Shown: positions 43,216 to 53,103 of the stretch, one piece after another
How positions within the stretch are numbered: the stretch's first letter is position 1
Layout: each line of letters begins with the position of its first letter
NCBI GenBank assembly: GCA_000955795.1
Contig: JYOB01000001.1
Location: 394,301-458,300 of the forward strand
Length of the DNA stretch: 64,000 bases
Origin: Burkholderiaceae bacterium 26
GTDB lineage: Bacteria > Pseudomonadota > Gammaproteobacteria > Burkholderiales > Burkholderiaceae
Direction of reading: 5' to 3'
Translations under genes and position numbers: made by a program
The notes under the pieces: model-generated
What the model was told of the DNA's origin: nothing
What the model saw: only the letters and a program-made list of their open reading frames with translations
The model's database searches: none

Positions 43216-44937
43216 ATGCCCCCCAGTAACGAACATCCCGCCATCGCCCTGCAACACCCAGAGGGCTTCGCCCCGCTGGATGCGCCACCACAGCCGCCAC
43301 AGCAGCGCGTGGTGCGCGACGTCATCGCCGGGTTCTCGATTGCGGGTCTGCTGCTGCCCGAAGCCGTTGCCTACGCAGGCATCGCCAGCCTGCCGCCGCA
43401 GGCCGGGCTGATCGCATTGCTGTGCGGCCTGGTGGTCTATTCGCTGGTCGGCACGAGCCGCTTTGCCATTGTCTCGGCCACGTCGTCATCCGCCGCCGTG
43501 CTGTTTGCGACGGTGCTATCGGAACCTAGCGGTAACGGCGCGACAGCGCTCACGATGGCAGCGGCGCTCATCATCGCAACGGGGGTACTGTTCATCCTGG
43601 CGGGCGCGGCACGCCTGGGCGGCATGTCGGATTTCATCGCGCGGCCGGTGCTGCGCGGTTTCACGTTCGGGCTGGCGTTGACGATTGCCGTCAAGCAGTT
43701 GCCCAAGATCCTCGACGTGACGGTGCGCCACAGCGACACGCCGCGCATCGCGCTCGACCTCATCACCAGTGCGGCCAGTGCCAACCCGTACAGCACGACA
43801 TTGGGAGCCGTCGCACTCGCGCTGCTCTTCGGCCTTGGGCGCTGGGGGCGCATTCCGGCCACGCTGGTCGTCATCGTGCTGGCCATCGCGGCCGGCTACT
43901 GGATCGACTGGCACAGCTACGGCATTGCCGTGGTCGGCCATATCGACCTGCAGAACATCAGCTTCGGCGTGCCTGCGCTGAACCGGGTGCAATGGATGGA
44001 AAGCGCTGAACTGGGCTTTGCGCTCATGCTGATCCTCTATGCCGAGTCCTACGGCTCGATCCGCAACTTCGCGCTCAAGCACGGCGATGGCATCTCCGCC
44101 AACCGTGACCTCGTCGCGCTGGGCTGCGCAAATCTGCTCTCGGGCCTGCTGCACGGCATGCCCGTCGGCGCCGGATATTCAGCCACGTCCGCCAACGAAG
44201 CCGCGGGCGCGCAATCACGTCTTGCCGGGCTGTGTGCAGCAGCCGTGGTGGCGCTGATCGTGTGGTTGTTCCTCCCGCAGCTCGCGCGCATTCCCGAGCC
44301 GGTGCTGGCCGCCATCGTGATCTTTGCGGTGAGCCATTCGTTGCATCCGGCTGTGTTCAAGCCCTACTGGGCCTGGCGCCGCGATCGGCTGGTGGTGATT
44401 GCCGCGTTGCTGGCCGTGCTGGTGCTGGGCGTGCTGCATGGGCTGCTGGCCGCGATTGGCGTGAGCCTGCTGCTGACTCTGCGCCAGCTCTCCGAGCCCA
44501 ACGTGAGCGTGCTCGGCCGCCTGCGCGAGAGCCACGATTTCGTCGACGTGTCTCTGCACCCGGAAGCCAAGGCCGTGCCTGGCGTGCTGATCGTCCGGCC
44601 GGAAGTACCGCTGTTTTTCGCCAACACCGAACGCGTGCTCGGCACGGTGCGCGCGATGCTGCAACAGCCGCACGAACCTGCGGTGCGCACCGTCATGATC
44701 AGCCTGGAAGAAACACCGGACGTGGATGGCTCGGCCATCGAGGCGCTGCGCATCTTTGCCGCCGAATGTGCGGCGCGCGGCCTGCAACTGATGCTGGTGC
44801 GGCTCAAGCCGCGCGCGCTGACAGTCTTGCAGCGTGCCACCGACAACACGCTACGCGCCGAGATGCTGCATGAGCTGAGCGTGGATGAGTGCGTGCAGTC
44901 GCTGGCCGCAAAGGCCGATACATCGGTCGCCGCCTAG
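43216..44937 (+). CDS. SulP-family anion transporter with STAS domain
   Basis: 573-residue membrane transporter. The N-terminal membrane domain (about 30-420) carries the SulP opening DVIAGFSIAGLLLPEAVAYA and typically moves sulfate, bicarbonate or organic anions. The C-terminal STAS domain (about 450-560; VRTVMISLEETPDVDGSAIEALR) has the expected regulatory loop. Full length for the family. Isolated gene; the transported anion cannot be assigned. Confidence 0.9.
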   Translation: MPPSNEHPAIALQHPEGFAPLDAPPQPPQQRVVRDVIAGFSIAGLLLPEAVAYAGIASLPPQAGLIALLCGLVVYSLVGTSRFAIVSATSSSAAVLFATVLSEPSGNGATALTMAAALIIATGVLFILAGAARLGGMSDFIARPVLRGFTFGLALTIAVKQLPKILDVTVRHSDTPRIALDLITSAASANPYSTTLGAVALALLFGLGRWGRIPATLVVIVLAIAAGYWIDWHSYGIAVVGHIDLQNISFGVPALNRVQWMESAELGFALMLILYAESYGSIRNFALKHGDGISANRDLVALGCANLLSGLLHGMPVGAGYSATSANEAAGAQSRLAGLCAAAVVALIVWLFLPQLARIPEPVLAAIVIFAVSHSLHPAVFKPYWAWRRDRLVVIAALLAVLVLGVLHGLLAAIGVSLLLTLRQLSEPNVSVLGRLRESHDFVDVSLHPEAKAVPGVLIVRPEVPLFFANTERVLGTVRAMLQQPHEPAVRTVMISLEETPDVDGSAIEALRIFAAECAARGLQLMLVRLKPRALTVLQRATDNTLRAEMLHELSVDECVQSLAAKADTSVAA

Positions 44938-44965
44938 CTCGACAACGCCACCGCATTCCAGACAC

Positions 44966-45013
44966 GCCAATCTTCCAGGGGCTGCGCGACGCACGCCAGC
45001 CCCGGCGTTGGCG
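44966..45013. terminator. Hairpin between convergent sulP and acvB genes
   Basis: GGGGCTG / CAGCCCC (44978-44984 and 44997-45003) with outer CGCCAA / TTGGCG arms (44966-44971 and 45008-45013). No T-run on either strand; a possible bidirectional stop structure. Confidence 0.35.
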
Positions 45014-45015
45014 GA

Positions 45016-46779
45016 TTAGCGCGGGACGTTGCCCGCTGCACGCGCGCCTTCAAGAATGATGCGCGCCAGCTTGGCGTAATCGCCATCAAAGTGATGGCCA
45101 CCAGGCAGCTTCACCAGTTGCACCTGCTTCGGGTCCAGGCCTGGGCAGTTGGTGTCTTTCTCTTCCTTGCCGTAGATGCACATGCCCAGGCCCGCCGGCA
45201 GCTTCTGCACTTCGGGCAGGATCGGCAAGCCAGACGCGCTGCTCGACACCCAGTTGGTCATGTGAAATTCAAAATCGGCGCGCTTGCCCAGGCCCATCAT
45301 CACGGCCAGCGCGACATGCTCGCGCGATGCCGCCGGCAGCCGGTTGACGATGAAGGGCAGCACGTCTGCGCCCTGCGAATAGCCGATCAGCAAAGCCTTC
45401 TGTTTCTTCCAGCGCGCGGCGTAAAAGCGCACGAGGCGATCCATGTCAGCAGCGGCGGAGGCTGGCGTGCGCGGCGTCCAGAAGTAGCGCAGCGAATCGA
45501 TGCCGACCACGGGCACGCCCGACTTGGACAGCGCGGCGGCCACCTCCTTGTCGAGCCCGGCCCAACCGCCGTCACCCGAGAGCAGCACGGCAAACAACTC
45601 GGACGATGTACCGGGCTGCGCAGGCACTTCGATGATCGGCAAGTCGGACACCGCTGCGGGCGGCGGCGGGGGCGGCGGTTTGCGTTGGGCGACAAGCTTG
45701 GCGAAAGCGGTCTTGAAAGGCTCGCTGGCTGTCACAGGCGGTGCATTGGCAGCCGACGCGGTGGCAGGCAACGCCACCGATTGCGCCCCCGAAATCGTAT
45801 CGATGAAGGCTTGCGTGGCACGCGCTTCGCACAGCGGACCGGAGCGGCGCGCAAATGACGTGGGCGTGGCTGATTGCAGCGCCACCCACGGCGCAGACAG
45901 CTTCGTGGCGGGCAGCAGGACCACGCCGGCGTTCTCGGGCGGCTTGACACGCTTGGCCGTGGTGCGGCTCTCGCTCATGCGGCGGCTGAAGTGCACGCCC
46001 TCGCCCTTGCACAGCGGCTTGCGCAACTCCAGCACCGGGCAGAATTCCATCGACATGGCCGCGGCAAAGATGTTCGGGCGCGCCTGGGCAATCATGGCGT
46101 AGGCCAGCGCCCCGCCTTCGTTGTCGCCAACGAGGATGGGCGGGTAGTAGCCCGGGACTTTCTCGTAGGCCTGCAGGAAGCGGCTGAAGTTTTCGAGGTC
46201 ACCATCGGGGAAGGCGCAATCGCCCAGGTCGGCCTCCAGGCTCGCAAACAGCGCAGGCGTCGATAGACCGGCCACCAAGGCGCCCTGCTGCGCGAGGCTC
46301 TCTGCCATGCGCGATGCGGCGGGTGTCCAGCCAAGGTCGCCCGAGAGCATCAGCACGACGGAGCGGATTTCGCCCTTGGGCTTGTAGACCGGCACATCGC
46401 GAAAGCGCCCGTGCGTGACGAACTCGACGGCACCGGGCGCCGCCGCAGACGTAGCAGGCGACACCACGGGCAGCGACAGCACGCCGCCATTGGCGGCCTT
46501 GTTGGCGGTGACGGCCGCAGCGCTCATCTGCAGGCGAGGCGGCATGTCGCCGCGCGGCGGCGCAGCCACAACACCGCTTGCGCCCGTCATGCCGACGGGC
46601 GGCACCAGCACCGGACCTTGCACGGGCGTGGGCTTGGCTGCGGCTGGAGCATCAGCAGCGAAGGCCCAGGACGCCGCCAGCACCATGCCGACCGCACTCA
46701 AATACCCAGCCCAACGCAAGCCTTTGCGTAGCACTCCCCGATGCCGCGCCTCTTGCGTGCGCGGTGCTTGCCAACTCAT
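45016..46779 (-). CDS. acvB: AcvB/VirJ-family periplasmic lipid hydrolase
   Basis: 587-residue exported protein of the AcvB (virulence) family. The signal peptide lies at about residues 20-42 after a basic N-terminus. It contains two alpha/beta-hydrolase-like repeats, the first around GDNEGGALAY and the second with the nucleophile GYSQGADVLPF and a C-terminal His (GGHHFDGDY). A Pro-rich spacer (PPPPPPAA) separates them. In Agrobacterium, AcvB hydrolyses lysyl-phosphatidylglycerol; the start here overlaps the mprF stop by 4 bp, giving the same synthase-hydrolase pairing. The start at 46779 is fixed by that overlap. Confidence 0.88.
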   Translation of the reverse strand: MSWQAPRTQEARHRGVLRKGLRWAGYLSAVGMVLAASWAFAADAPAAAKPTPVQGPVLVPPVGMTGASGVVAAPPRGDMPPRLQMSAAAVTANKAANGGVLSLPVVSPATSAAAPGAVEFVTHGRFRDVPVYKPKGEIRSVVLMLSGDLGWTPAASRMAESLAQQGALVAGLSTPALFASLEADLGDCAFPDGDLENFSRFLQAYEKVPGYYPPILVGDNEGGALAYAMIAQARPNIFAAAMSMEFCPVLELRKPLCKGEGVHFSRRMSESRTTAKRVKPPENAGVVLLPATKLSAPWVALQSATPTSFARRSGPLCEARATQAFIDTISGAQSVALPATASAANAPPVTASEPFKTAFAKLVAQRKPPPPPPPAAVSDLPIIEVPAQPGTSSELFAVLLSGDGGWAGLDKEVAAALSKSGVPVVGIDSLRYFWTPRTPASAAADMDRLVRFYAARWKKQKALLIGYSQGADVLPFIVNRLPAASREHVALAVMMGLGKRADFEFHMTNWVSSSASGLPILPEVQKLPAGLGMCIYGKEEKDTNCPGLDPKQVQLVKLPGGHHFDGDYAKLARIILEGARAAGNVPR

Positions 46780-49409
46780 TTGGAGATCACTCCCTTCAAG
46801 CCGCCGCCGATCAGCGCGGCAACGTCCGTCAATGTGAACAGCGGCGCAATACCGCCACGTGCGAGCAGGTAGCGGGCTTCCCACACCGGCTCGAACTTGT
46901 CTTTGAAATTGCGCAGCCCTCTGAAATTGTAGAAGCGCGCGCCGTGTCGGAACATCATCCGTCCGAAGCGGTGCCAGCGCGGCGCAAGCTGATGCTCAAC
47001 CATGCCGGACATCGGCGCCATCCCCAGCCCGAAACGCTGATACCCCTGCGCCTGGAAGTAGAGGATGACCTTGCCGAACAGGAAATCCATCGTGCCCGGC
47101 GGCACGTCGCTGCGATAGCGCATCAGGTCGACACTCGCCTCGATGCGCAGCACGTCTGGGCACATCAGCGTGGCAAACGCCAGGATGATGCCCTCGCGGC
47201 GCACCACCGCGACGGGCTGGCTACAGATGTAACGGTCATCAAATGCGCCCAGCGAGAAGCCCTTCTCGCGCGCGTTCTGATTGCGTAGCCATTCATCGGA
47301 GATGGCGCGCAATTCGTCCAGCACGGTGGGCACATCTTCCGTCGGCACGATCTCGAACGACAGCCCTTCGCGCTCGCCGCGCGTGACGCCGTGGCGCAGG
47401 TTGGCGCGGCGCGAGCCCTTCAGGCTGAACTCGGGCAGCGACACATACGCCTCTTCGCCCAGCTTGTAGGCGCGCAAGCCCGCGTCGAGATACAGCGACA
47501 GCGTCTGCGGACGCGTCTTGTAGAACGCGGCGCGGCCGCCATGCGCATCGGCCATTTCGATAAAGCGCCAGATCAGCTCGGGCCATTCCTGCTGCGCGCC
47601 CACGGGGTCGGACAGCGCCACCCACGAGCGCCCCTGCTTGGCATACATGATGAACGCGTTGCCGGACGGCGAAAACAGCAGGCTCTTGTCGCCCATCAGC
47701 GCGAGCGTGGCGTCGGCAGCGGGCTGCTTGCGGATGATCTCAGCCGCGCGGGCGAGTTCTTCGTCGCTCGGGAACGTGGTGACACCGGGTTCCTTGCGAA
47801 AGAGCTGGCGCATGCCGAACCCGAGCCCGGTCACGGCCACCGCCATCAGCGCGCGGATGGAGCGCGGCGCGTCGCCGTCGAACGTAAATTGCCACCAGAG
47901 CTGGTTGGCGTAGGCCACCTCGCGGTAGGCGAAGAAGAGGATCCACACGCACGCCGCAAACACGCAAAGCATGGCAACCAGCCACCCCGCCTCCAGCCGT
48001 TGCGAGAACAGCGACGACGGCCGATCAAACTGCCGGCGCGAGATGACGAGCAGCACCGCCAGCGTCACCAGCACCGCCATCTCCGACACGGCAATGCCCT
48101 TGGGCAGCGCCAGCACGCCGGTGAGCAGCGACAGCACCAACGCAGCCCACCACGCGGCGTCCAGCCGGTGCAGCAGCCCGCGCGCGACAAACAGCATGAT
48201 GAGGCCCGCCACGCTGCCGATCATGTGCGAGGCTTCCACCACGAACAGCGGCACATGCATGCGCAGGAGGTCTTCGGCTTCGTCCGTGGCGGGAGTGACG
48301 CCCGAGACGAGCAGCATCACGCCTGCCACCATCGTCAGCGCGGCCAACAGCCCCGGCGACAGCTTGACCGCTGCGCGGGCGAACGGTGCCCCGGCACCGG
48401 AGCGCAACTCGAACACGCCGAGCATGGCGGCGGCCACGACCAGCGGCAGCAGGAAATAGATAACGCGGTAGAACAACAGCGCAGCAAGCACCTCGGCCGG
48501 CGGCGCCTGGCCACTGCAGCCCAGCAGGATCACCGCCTCGAACACGCCTAGACCGCCCGGGCTCTGGCTCAGCACGCCCAGCGTGACCGCTAGCGCGTAG
48601 AACGCCACAAACGTGGGCAGATCGACGGCGCCCGCTGGCATCAGCACCCACAGCGCCGCCGCAGCCGCACTCATGTCCGCCGCTGAAATCGCGAACTGAC
48701 GCGCGGCCAACCCTGGCGGCGGCAGGCGGATCTCCCAGCGGCCGAACAGCGTCACATGGCGCTGTCGCATGCACAGCACCAGCAACGCCACGACGCCGGC
48801 CAGCACCAGCAACGCCACGACTTCAAGCAACGCCGCCGGCAAATGCGCAATGGCTGCGATGTGCGGGGCGCCCCACAACAGCCCGACCGCCCCAAAGGCC
48901 GTGGTGGACACGCCCAGCGCGCCCGCATCAAAGGCCACCGCCTCTGTCACGCGCGCAGGAACAAGCCCCGCCGCCGTGTACAAGCGCGTGCGCACCGCCC
49001 CGGCCGTCAGCGAACCGAGGCCGACGGTGTTGCCCAGCGCATAGGCAATGAACGAGGTGGTGGCCACCGTAGTGGGCGCCACATGCGCGCCCGCATAGCG
49101 CAGGCCGGACGCGTCGTAACCGGTCAGGGCGACGTAACTGAGCGCCGTGGCCAGCATGGCCAGCATCAGGTGCGAGCGCGGCGTGCCCTGCAGTGCGGCG
49201 ACCATGTCGGCGTAGTGCACATGGTCGAGCAGCGCATACAGGCTGTCGAACACCAGCGCGCCAAGCACGAGCACCACACCGATCACGATCCAGCCGGCAA
49301 GGCCAAAGCCGGAGTCAGAGGGCGCAGGCGTGGCGGGCGCGTCAGGCGCGGTGCGGGCCGAGGATCGGCGTGATGTTGGACTGGCGTCGTTGGACGCGGC
49401 GTCAGGCAT
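46776..49409 (-). CDS. mprF: Lysylphosphatidylglycerol synthase/flippase MprF
   Basis: 877-residue inner-membrane protein. The N-terminal half has about 14 helices of the UPF0104 flippase type (to about residue 540). The C-terminal DUF2156 domain (about 560-860) transfers an aminoacyl group, usually lysine, from tRNA to phosphatidylglycerol (LPGFSLKG..NLRH-type motif region reads LPEFSLKGSRRANLRH). The modification lowers membrane negative charge and protects from cationic peptides. It is coupled to acvB, whose product would remove the amino acid again. The first 40 residues are hydrophilic and Ser/Pro-rich, so a later start is possible. Confidence 0.9.
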   Translation of the reverse strand: MPDAASNDASPTSRRSSARTAPDAPATPAPSDSGFGLAGWIVIGVVLVLGALVFDSLYALLDHVHYADMVAALQGTPRSHLMLAMLATALSYVALTGYDASGLRYAGAHVAPTTVATTSFIAYALGNTVGLGSLTAGAVRTRLYTAAGLVPARVTEAVAFDAGALGVSTTAFGAVGLLWGAPHIAAIAHLPAALLEVVALLVLAGVVALLVLCMRQRHVTLFGRWEIRLPPPGLAARQFAISAADMSAAAAALWVLMPAGAVDLPTFVAFYALAVTLGVLSQSPGGLGVFEAVILLGCSGQAPPAEVLAALLFYRVIYFLLPLVVAAAMLGVFELRSGAGAPFARAAVKLSPGLLAALTMVAGVMLLVSGVTPATDEAEDLLRMHVPLFVVEASHMIGSVAGLIMLFVARGLLHRLDAAWWAALVLSLLTGVLALPKGIAVSEMAVLVTLAVLLVISRRQFDRPSSLFSQRLEAGWLVAMLCVFAACVWILFFAYREVAYANQLWWQFTFDGDAPRSIRALMAVAVTGLGFGMRQLFRKEPGVTTFPSDEELARAAEIIRKQPAADATLALMGDKSLLFSPSGNAFIMYAKQGRSWVALSDPVGAQQEWPELIWRFIEMADAHGGRAAFYKTRPQTLSLYLDAGLRAYKLGEEAYVSLPEFSLKGSRRANLRHGVTRGEREGLSFEIVPTEDVPTVLDELRAISDEWLRNQNAREKGFSLGAFDDRYICSQPVAVVRREGIILAFATLMCPDVLRIEASVDLMRYRSDVPPGTMDFLFGKVILYFQAQGYQRFGLGMAPMSGMVEHQLAPRWHRFGRMMFRHGARFYNFRGLRNFKDKFEPVWEARYLLARGGIAPLFTLTDVAALIGGGLKGVISK

Positions 49410-49692
49410 GGTGAAAAACGAAATCCTGCTGGCTTGGTGGAGTGCCGGTCAAAGCGATATACGAATCCGAACACGCAGAGACGGGAGAGCGCGGCAAGCC
49501 AAACCGCCGAAGCCCATGCTCCGCACGGTATCGACGTCTTGATTGGACCCCGGCCTACCGGCACGGGCTTGTCGCGCGCGCCGGCTTTCTCTCGCCCCGC
49601 GCTTCAGACGGCGCATGTGCTGGATTCGCACGTTGTTTGCGGCCTACGTAATACGACTGAAGCCGCCGATACGTTGACACGCAGCCAGCATT

Positions 49693-49905
<213 letters not shown>

Positions 49906-50077
49906 TTACCCAGAATAGGCAAAGCTGGCCTGACACGATTGCACGGAGGTGCGATGGGCATATGTCGGGCGGGCAGCGTGCCCGGCGCCACGGATGCGGC
50001 ACTCAGCCTATGCCCAGCAAGCCGTACACCTGCGCCCACAAAAACGTTGCACAAACGGACTGAATCGGTACTAGCAA

Positions 50078-50099
50078 ACGTTTTCTTTCCAGAAAACGT
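50078..50099. promoter_or_regulatory. 22-bp perfect palindrome upstream of the diguanylate cyclase
   Basis: ACGTTTTCT-TTCC-AGAAAACGT, arms 50078-50086 and 50091-50099. It ends 79 bp before the cyclase start, in an AT-rich stretch. No T-run follows, so an operator is more likely than a terminator. Confidence 0.5.
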
Positions 50100-50178
50100 C
50101 TTAGATAGTATTGCGTAGAAAGGTGGGGTCCGGTACACAATTGAGGCTATCGTTTTCAATATTTTCACAATTCTGCGC

Positions 50179-51696
50179 ATGCCTTTAGAGCGCGTCACGA
50201 GTGCATTCCTGCGGCGGCCTTCCCAGCTGATCATCGGCGCGTCGGTGCTGTCGTTGGTGCTGGCCGCGCTCACCGCGCTCTCGCTCTGGGAAATGCGCAC
50301 GGACGCGCTGGCCCGCGCGCGCGATGCCGCCGACAACCTGTCGCTGATCCTGCAACGCGACATTGCCCGCAACATCGAGGTGTACGACCTGTCGCTGCAG
50401 GCCGTGATCGACGGCGTGCGCGACCCTGCCATGCTGGCGTTACCGCCCGCCGTGCGCCAGCTCGTGCTGTTCGACCGGTCGACCAACGCGCAGGACCTGG
50501 GCTCCCTGCTAGTGACCGACAAGGTCGGCGACGTGGTCCTCGATTCCCGTTCTGTACCGCCGCGGCATATTCACCTGGGCGATCGCGACTACTTCCAGGT
50601 GCATCGGGGCTCCGCAAATGTCGGGCTGTACATCAGCGAGCCCTTTACGCCGCGCGTGACCGGCCTAGACACGTCGCTCGGCCTCAGCCGGCGGCTGAAC
50701 GGCCCGCATGGCGAATTCAACGGCATCGTGGTCGGCACGCTGCGCCTGAACTACTTCCGTCGACTGTTCGATGGCATCAACCTCGGCCCCCATGCGACCG
50801 TCACGCTGATACGCACGGACGGCACGCTGCTGATGCGGCGACCGTACAGCGAAAAACTCATCGGCCGCAGCCTGGGCGAGGCCGTTTCCTTCCAGAAGCG
50901 CCTGCTTGCGCCCGAAGGCTCCTATGTTGACGTTGCCAGCGTTGACGGTATCGAGCGCCTGTTCAGCTTCCGCCATATCGGCGACCACCCGTTGATTGTC
51001 ACGGTCGGGCTGGCCACCGAAGACATCTACGCCGAATGGCGGCAGCGCGCATGGGTGATCAGCGGCATCGTGCTGATGCTCGACGCGGTATTCATGGTGC
51101 TGTCGTTCCTCCTTGCGCAGCAACTGTGCAAGCGGCTCGAGATGGAGCAGCAATTGCACCTGCTGGCCAATACCGACAGCCTGACCGGGCTCGGCACGCG
51201 CCGGGCGCTGGACTCGGCACTGGACGTTGAATGGCGCCGTGCCAATCGCCATCACACCCCGATATCAGTGCTGATGATCGACGTGGACAACTTCAAACCC
51301 TACAACGACAAGTACGGCCATGCCGCCGGCGATACCGCGCTTCGCACGGTGGCACGCTGCATCAGCGACAGCATCAAGCGCCCGGGGGATTTTGCCGGCC
51401 GCTATGGCGGCGAAGAGTTCTGCGCCGTGCTGCCCAATACGGACTTGAGCGGCGCCGTGCGCGTGGCCGAGAGCATCCGCACCGCCGTGCTGGCCGCCAA
51501 CGAGCCCAACGCGGGAAGCGCGTACGGCAAGCTGACGGTCAGCGTCGGGGTGGCTTCCCACTCGGGCATCGCCGCGGCCGACGATACCGTTCAAGACCTG
51601 ATCCACCTCGCCGACGGGCGCCTGTATGAAGCCAAGGCCGCCGGGCGCAACGTGGTCATGCCCAGACAGGAGCGGCCAAAGCTGGCGGTCGTTTAG
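50179..51696 (+). CDS. Diguanylate cyclase with periplasmic sensor (dCache-like/GGDEF)
   Basis: 505-residue membrane enzyme making c-di-GMP. The first helix (about 15-38), a periplasmic Cache-like sensor domain (about 45-280; RDYFQVHRG and DTSLGLSRRL are typical) and a second helix (about 290-315) precede a GGDEF domain. The active motif is GGEEF at 410-414. The inhibitory I-site RPGD stands five residues before it, so product inhibition is expected. The LTGLGTRRAL and DVDNFKPYND motifs are intact, indicating an active cyclase. Ligand of the sensor unknown. Confidence 0.92.
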   Translation: MPLERVTSAFLRRPSQLIIGASVLSLVLAALTALSLWEMRTDALARARDAADNLSLILQRDIARNIEVYDLSLQAVIDGVRDPAMLALPPAVRQLVLFDRSTNAQDLGSLLVTDKVGDVVLDSRSVPPRHIHLGDRDYFQVHRGSANVGLYISEPFTPRVTGLDTSLGLSRRLNGPHGEFNGIVVGTLRLNYFRRLFDGINLGPHATVTLIRTDGTLLMRRPYSEKLIGRSLGEAVSFQKRLLAPEGSYVDVASVDGIERLFSFRHIGDHPLIVTVGLATEDIYAEWRQRAWVISGIVLMLDAVFMVLSFLLAQQLCKRLEMEQQLHLLANTDSLTGLGTRRALDSALDVEWRRANRHHTPISVLMIDVDNFKPYNDKYGHAAGDTALRTVARCISDSIKRPGDFAGRYGGEEFCAVLPNTDLSGAVRVAESIRTAVLAANEPNAGSAYGKLTVSVGVASHSGIAAADDTVQDLIHLADGRLYEAKAAGRNVVMPRQERPKLAVV

Positions 51697-51782
51697 GCCA
51701 GCGCCGTCGACACCCCACTTTCGGGGCATCCCATCATCGGCCACCGCTTCTGCACAATGCCGGGGGCTTTCAGGAAACCACC

Positions 51783-52799
51783 GTGAGCAAACCTCCGCAT
51801 TCCCACTTCGATACGTCTGCGCTGCCGCGCGAGCATCAATTTGCGGCGTGGCGGGATGCCATCAACGTGCTGTTCGACACGCGCTCTGCCGCGCCGCAGT
51901 CGCATGGCTTTCAAGCCAGCGTCGACGCGTATCTTTGCGGCGAGACGGGTGTGGGCATGATCAGCGCGCAGGCACAGCACTATGATCGGTCCCGCTCCAA
52001 GCTCGGGCGCGACGGCATGGACGTCTACGTGCTCCAGTACTACCTGGAAGGCAGTTGCGGGCAGCGCGACGGCGCCACCGGCACCGCCACGCGCCCGGGC
52101 GATCTGTTCATCGTCGACGCCGCGCAGCCGCTCGCCACCAGCACAAGCGACAGCCGATTCCTGAGCCTGGCCGTGCCACGGCGCCTGCTGGCACCGCTGC
52201 TGCGCGCACCGGATGAACTCAGCATGCGCGTGCTGCGCGGCGATGCCCCGATGGTCGGGCTGCTGCGCGATCACCTGTGCTCGCTGTATCAATCAGTCGG
52301 GAAGTTGAGCGAGGCCGAGGCGCAGGCCGTGATCCCGGGCACGCTGCAACTGGCGGCGGCCGCCATCAACTGCCAGGTGACCGAAGCCAGTGCGCCGGCC
52401 GTCAGGGAAAGCCTGTTTGCTTCGATCTGCCGGCACGTGCAGCAGAACCTGTCCGACCTCACACTTTCGCCCGAGGGGGTTGCCGTGCAGTTCGGCATCT
52501 CGCGTGCCACGCTGTACCGGCTTTTCGAGCGCGAAGGCGGCTTCTTCAACTACCTGCGCACGGAGCGCCTGCGACAGTGCCACGCGATCCTGGCAGACCG
52601 CTCGCAGACGCACCGTTCGGTGGCCGAAATCGCGCAGACCTACGGTTTTTCCGACGCATCGAACTTTACGCGCGCGTACCGCCGCGCCTCGGGCATGTCA
52701 CCGCGTGAGACACGCATGCTGGCCATCGAAGGTCGTGCCACCGCCATGCGTTTCGTTCAGCAAAAAGACTGGCGCACCTGGGTCATGCTGATGCGCTGA
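51783..52799 (+). CDS. AraC-family regulator with AraC_binding_2-like domain
   Basis: 338-residue regulator. The N-terminal ligand-binding-like domain (about 25-200) begins HFDTSALPREHQFAAWRD, as in AraC members near FeaR/OruR. The C-terminal double helix-turn-helix spans about 225-325 (GISRATLYRLFE, then VAEIAQTYGFSDASNFTRAYRRASG). The start is GTG 51783. It is alone on its strand; no obvious target beside it except the protease unit 300 bp downstream. Confidence 0.85.
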   Translation: MSKPPHSHFDTSALPREHQFAAWRDAINVLFDTRSAAPQSHGFQASVDAYLCGETGVGMISAQAQHYDRSRSKLGRDGMDVYVLQYYLEGSCGQRDGATGTATRPGDLFIVDAAQPLATSTSDSRFLSLAVPRRLLAPLLRAPDELSMRVLRGDAPMVGLLRDHLCSLYQSVGKLSEAEAQAVIPGTLQLAAAAINCQVTEASAPAVRESLFASICRHVQQNLSDLTLSPEGVAVQFGISRATLYRLFEREGGFFNYLRTERLRQCHAILADRSQTHRSVAEIAQTYGFSDASNFTRAYRRASGMSPRETRMLAIEGRATAMRFVQQKDWRTWVMLMR

Positions 52800-53103
52800 A
52801 GCGCGCGCGGTACCCCCGCCGCGCTCCGGTTTTCCTCCCGCCGCCCCCCCCAACTCCCCCACTCAGCCGCCCCAAAGGCTGAGACGCGCTGACAGGTTCG
52901 CGCGACGGCCGAACCGGTTCGCGGGCACAGGCGCTTTCGTCGTTGAATCCCCACTGGCGTGCATGCGAGCATCCGGCCCGACCTGATGAGCGCCCATGCG
53001 CTCGCGGCGGGCACGTGCGACGTGCCCTCTCTTCGTCGAACAGGTCGAAGCGGTGCGGACATCCCGCGCTTTGCACAACACACAACGACAAAACGGGGGT
53101 CTC
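52800..53103. other. 304-bp intergenic region before the protease gene
   Basis: No gene recognised. It contains a C-rich tract (GCCGCCCCCCCCAACTCCCCC, around 52840-52860) and leads into the GGGGG ribosome site of the protease gene. Confidence 0.5.
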
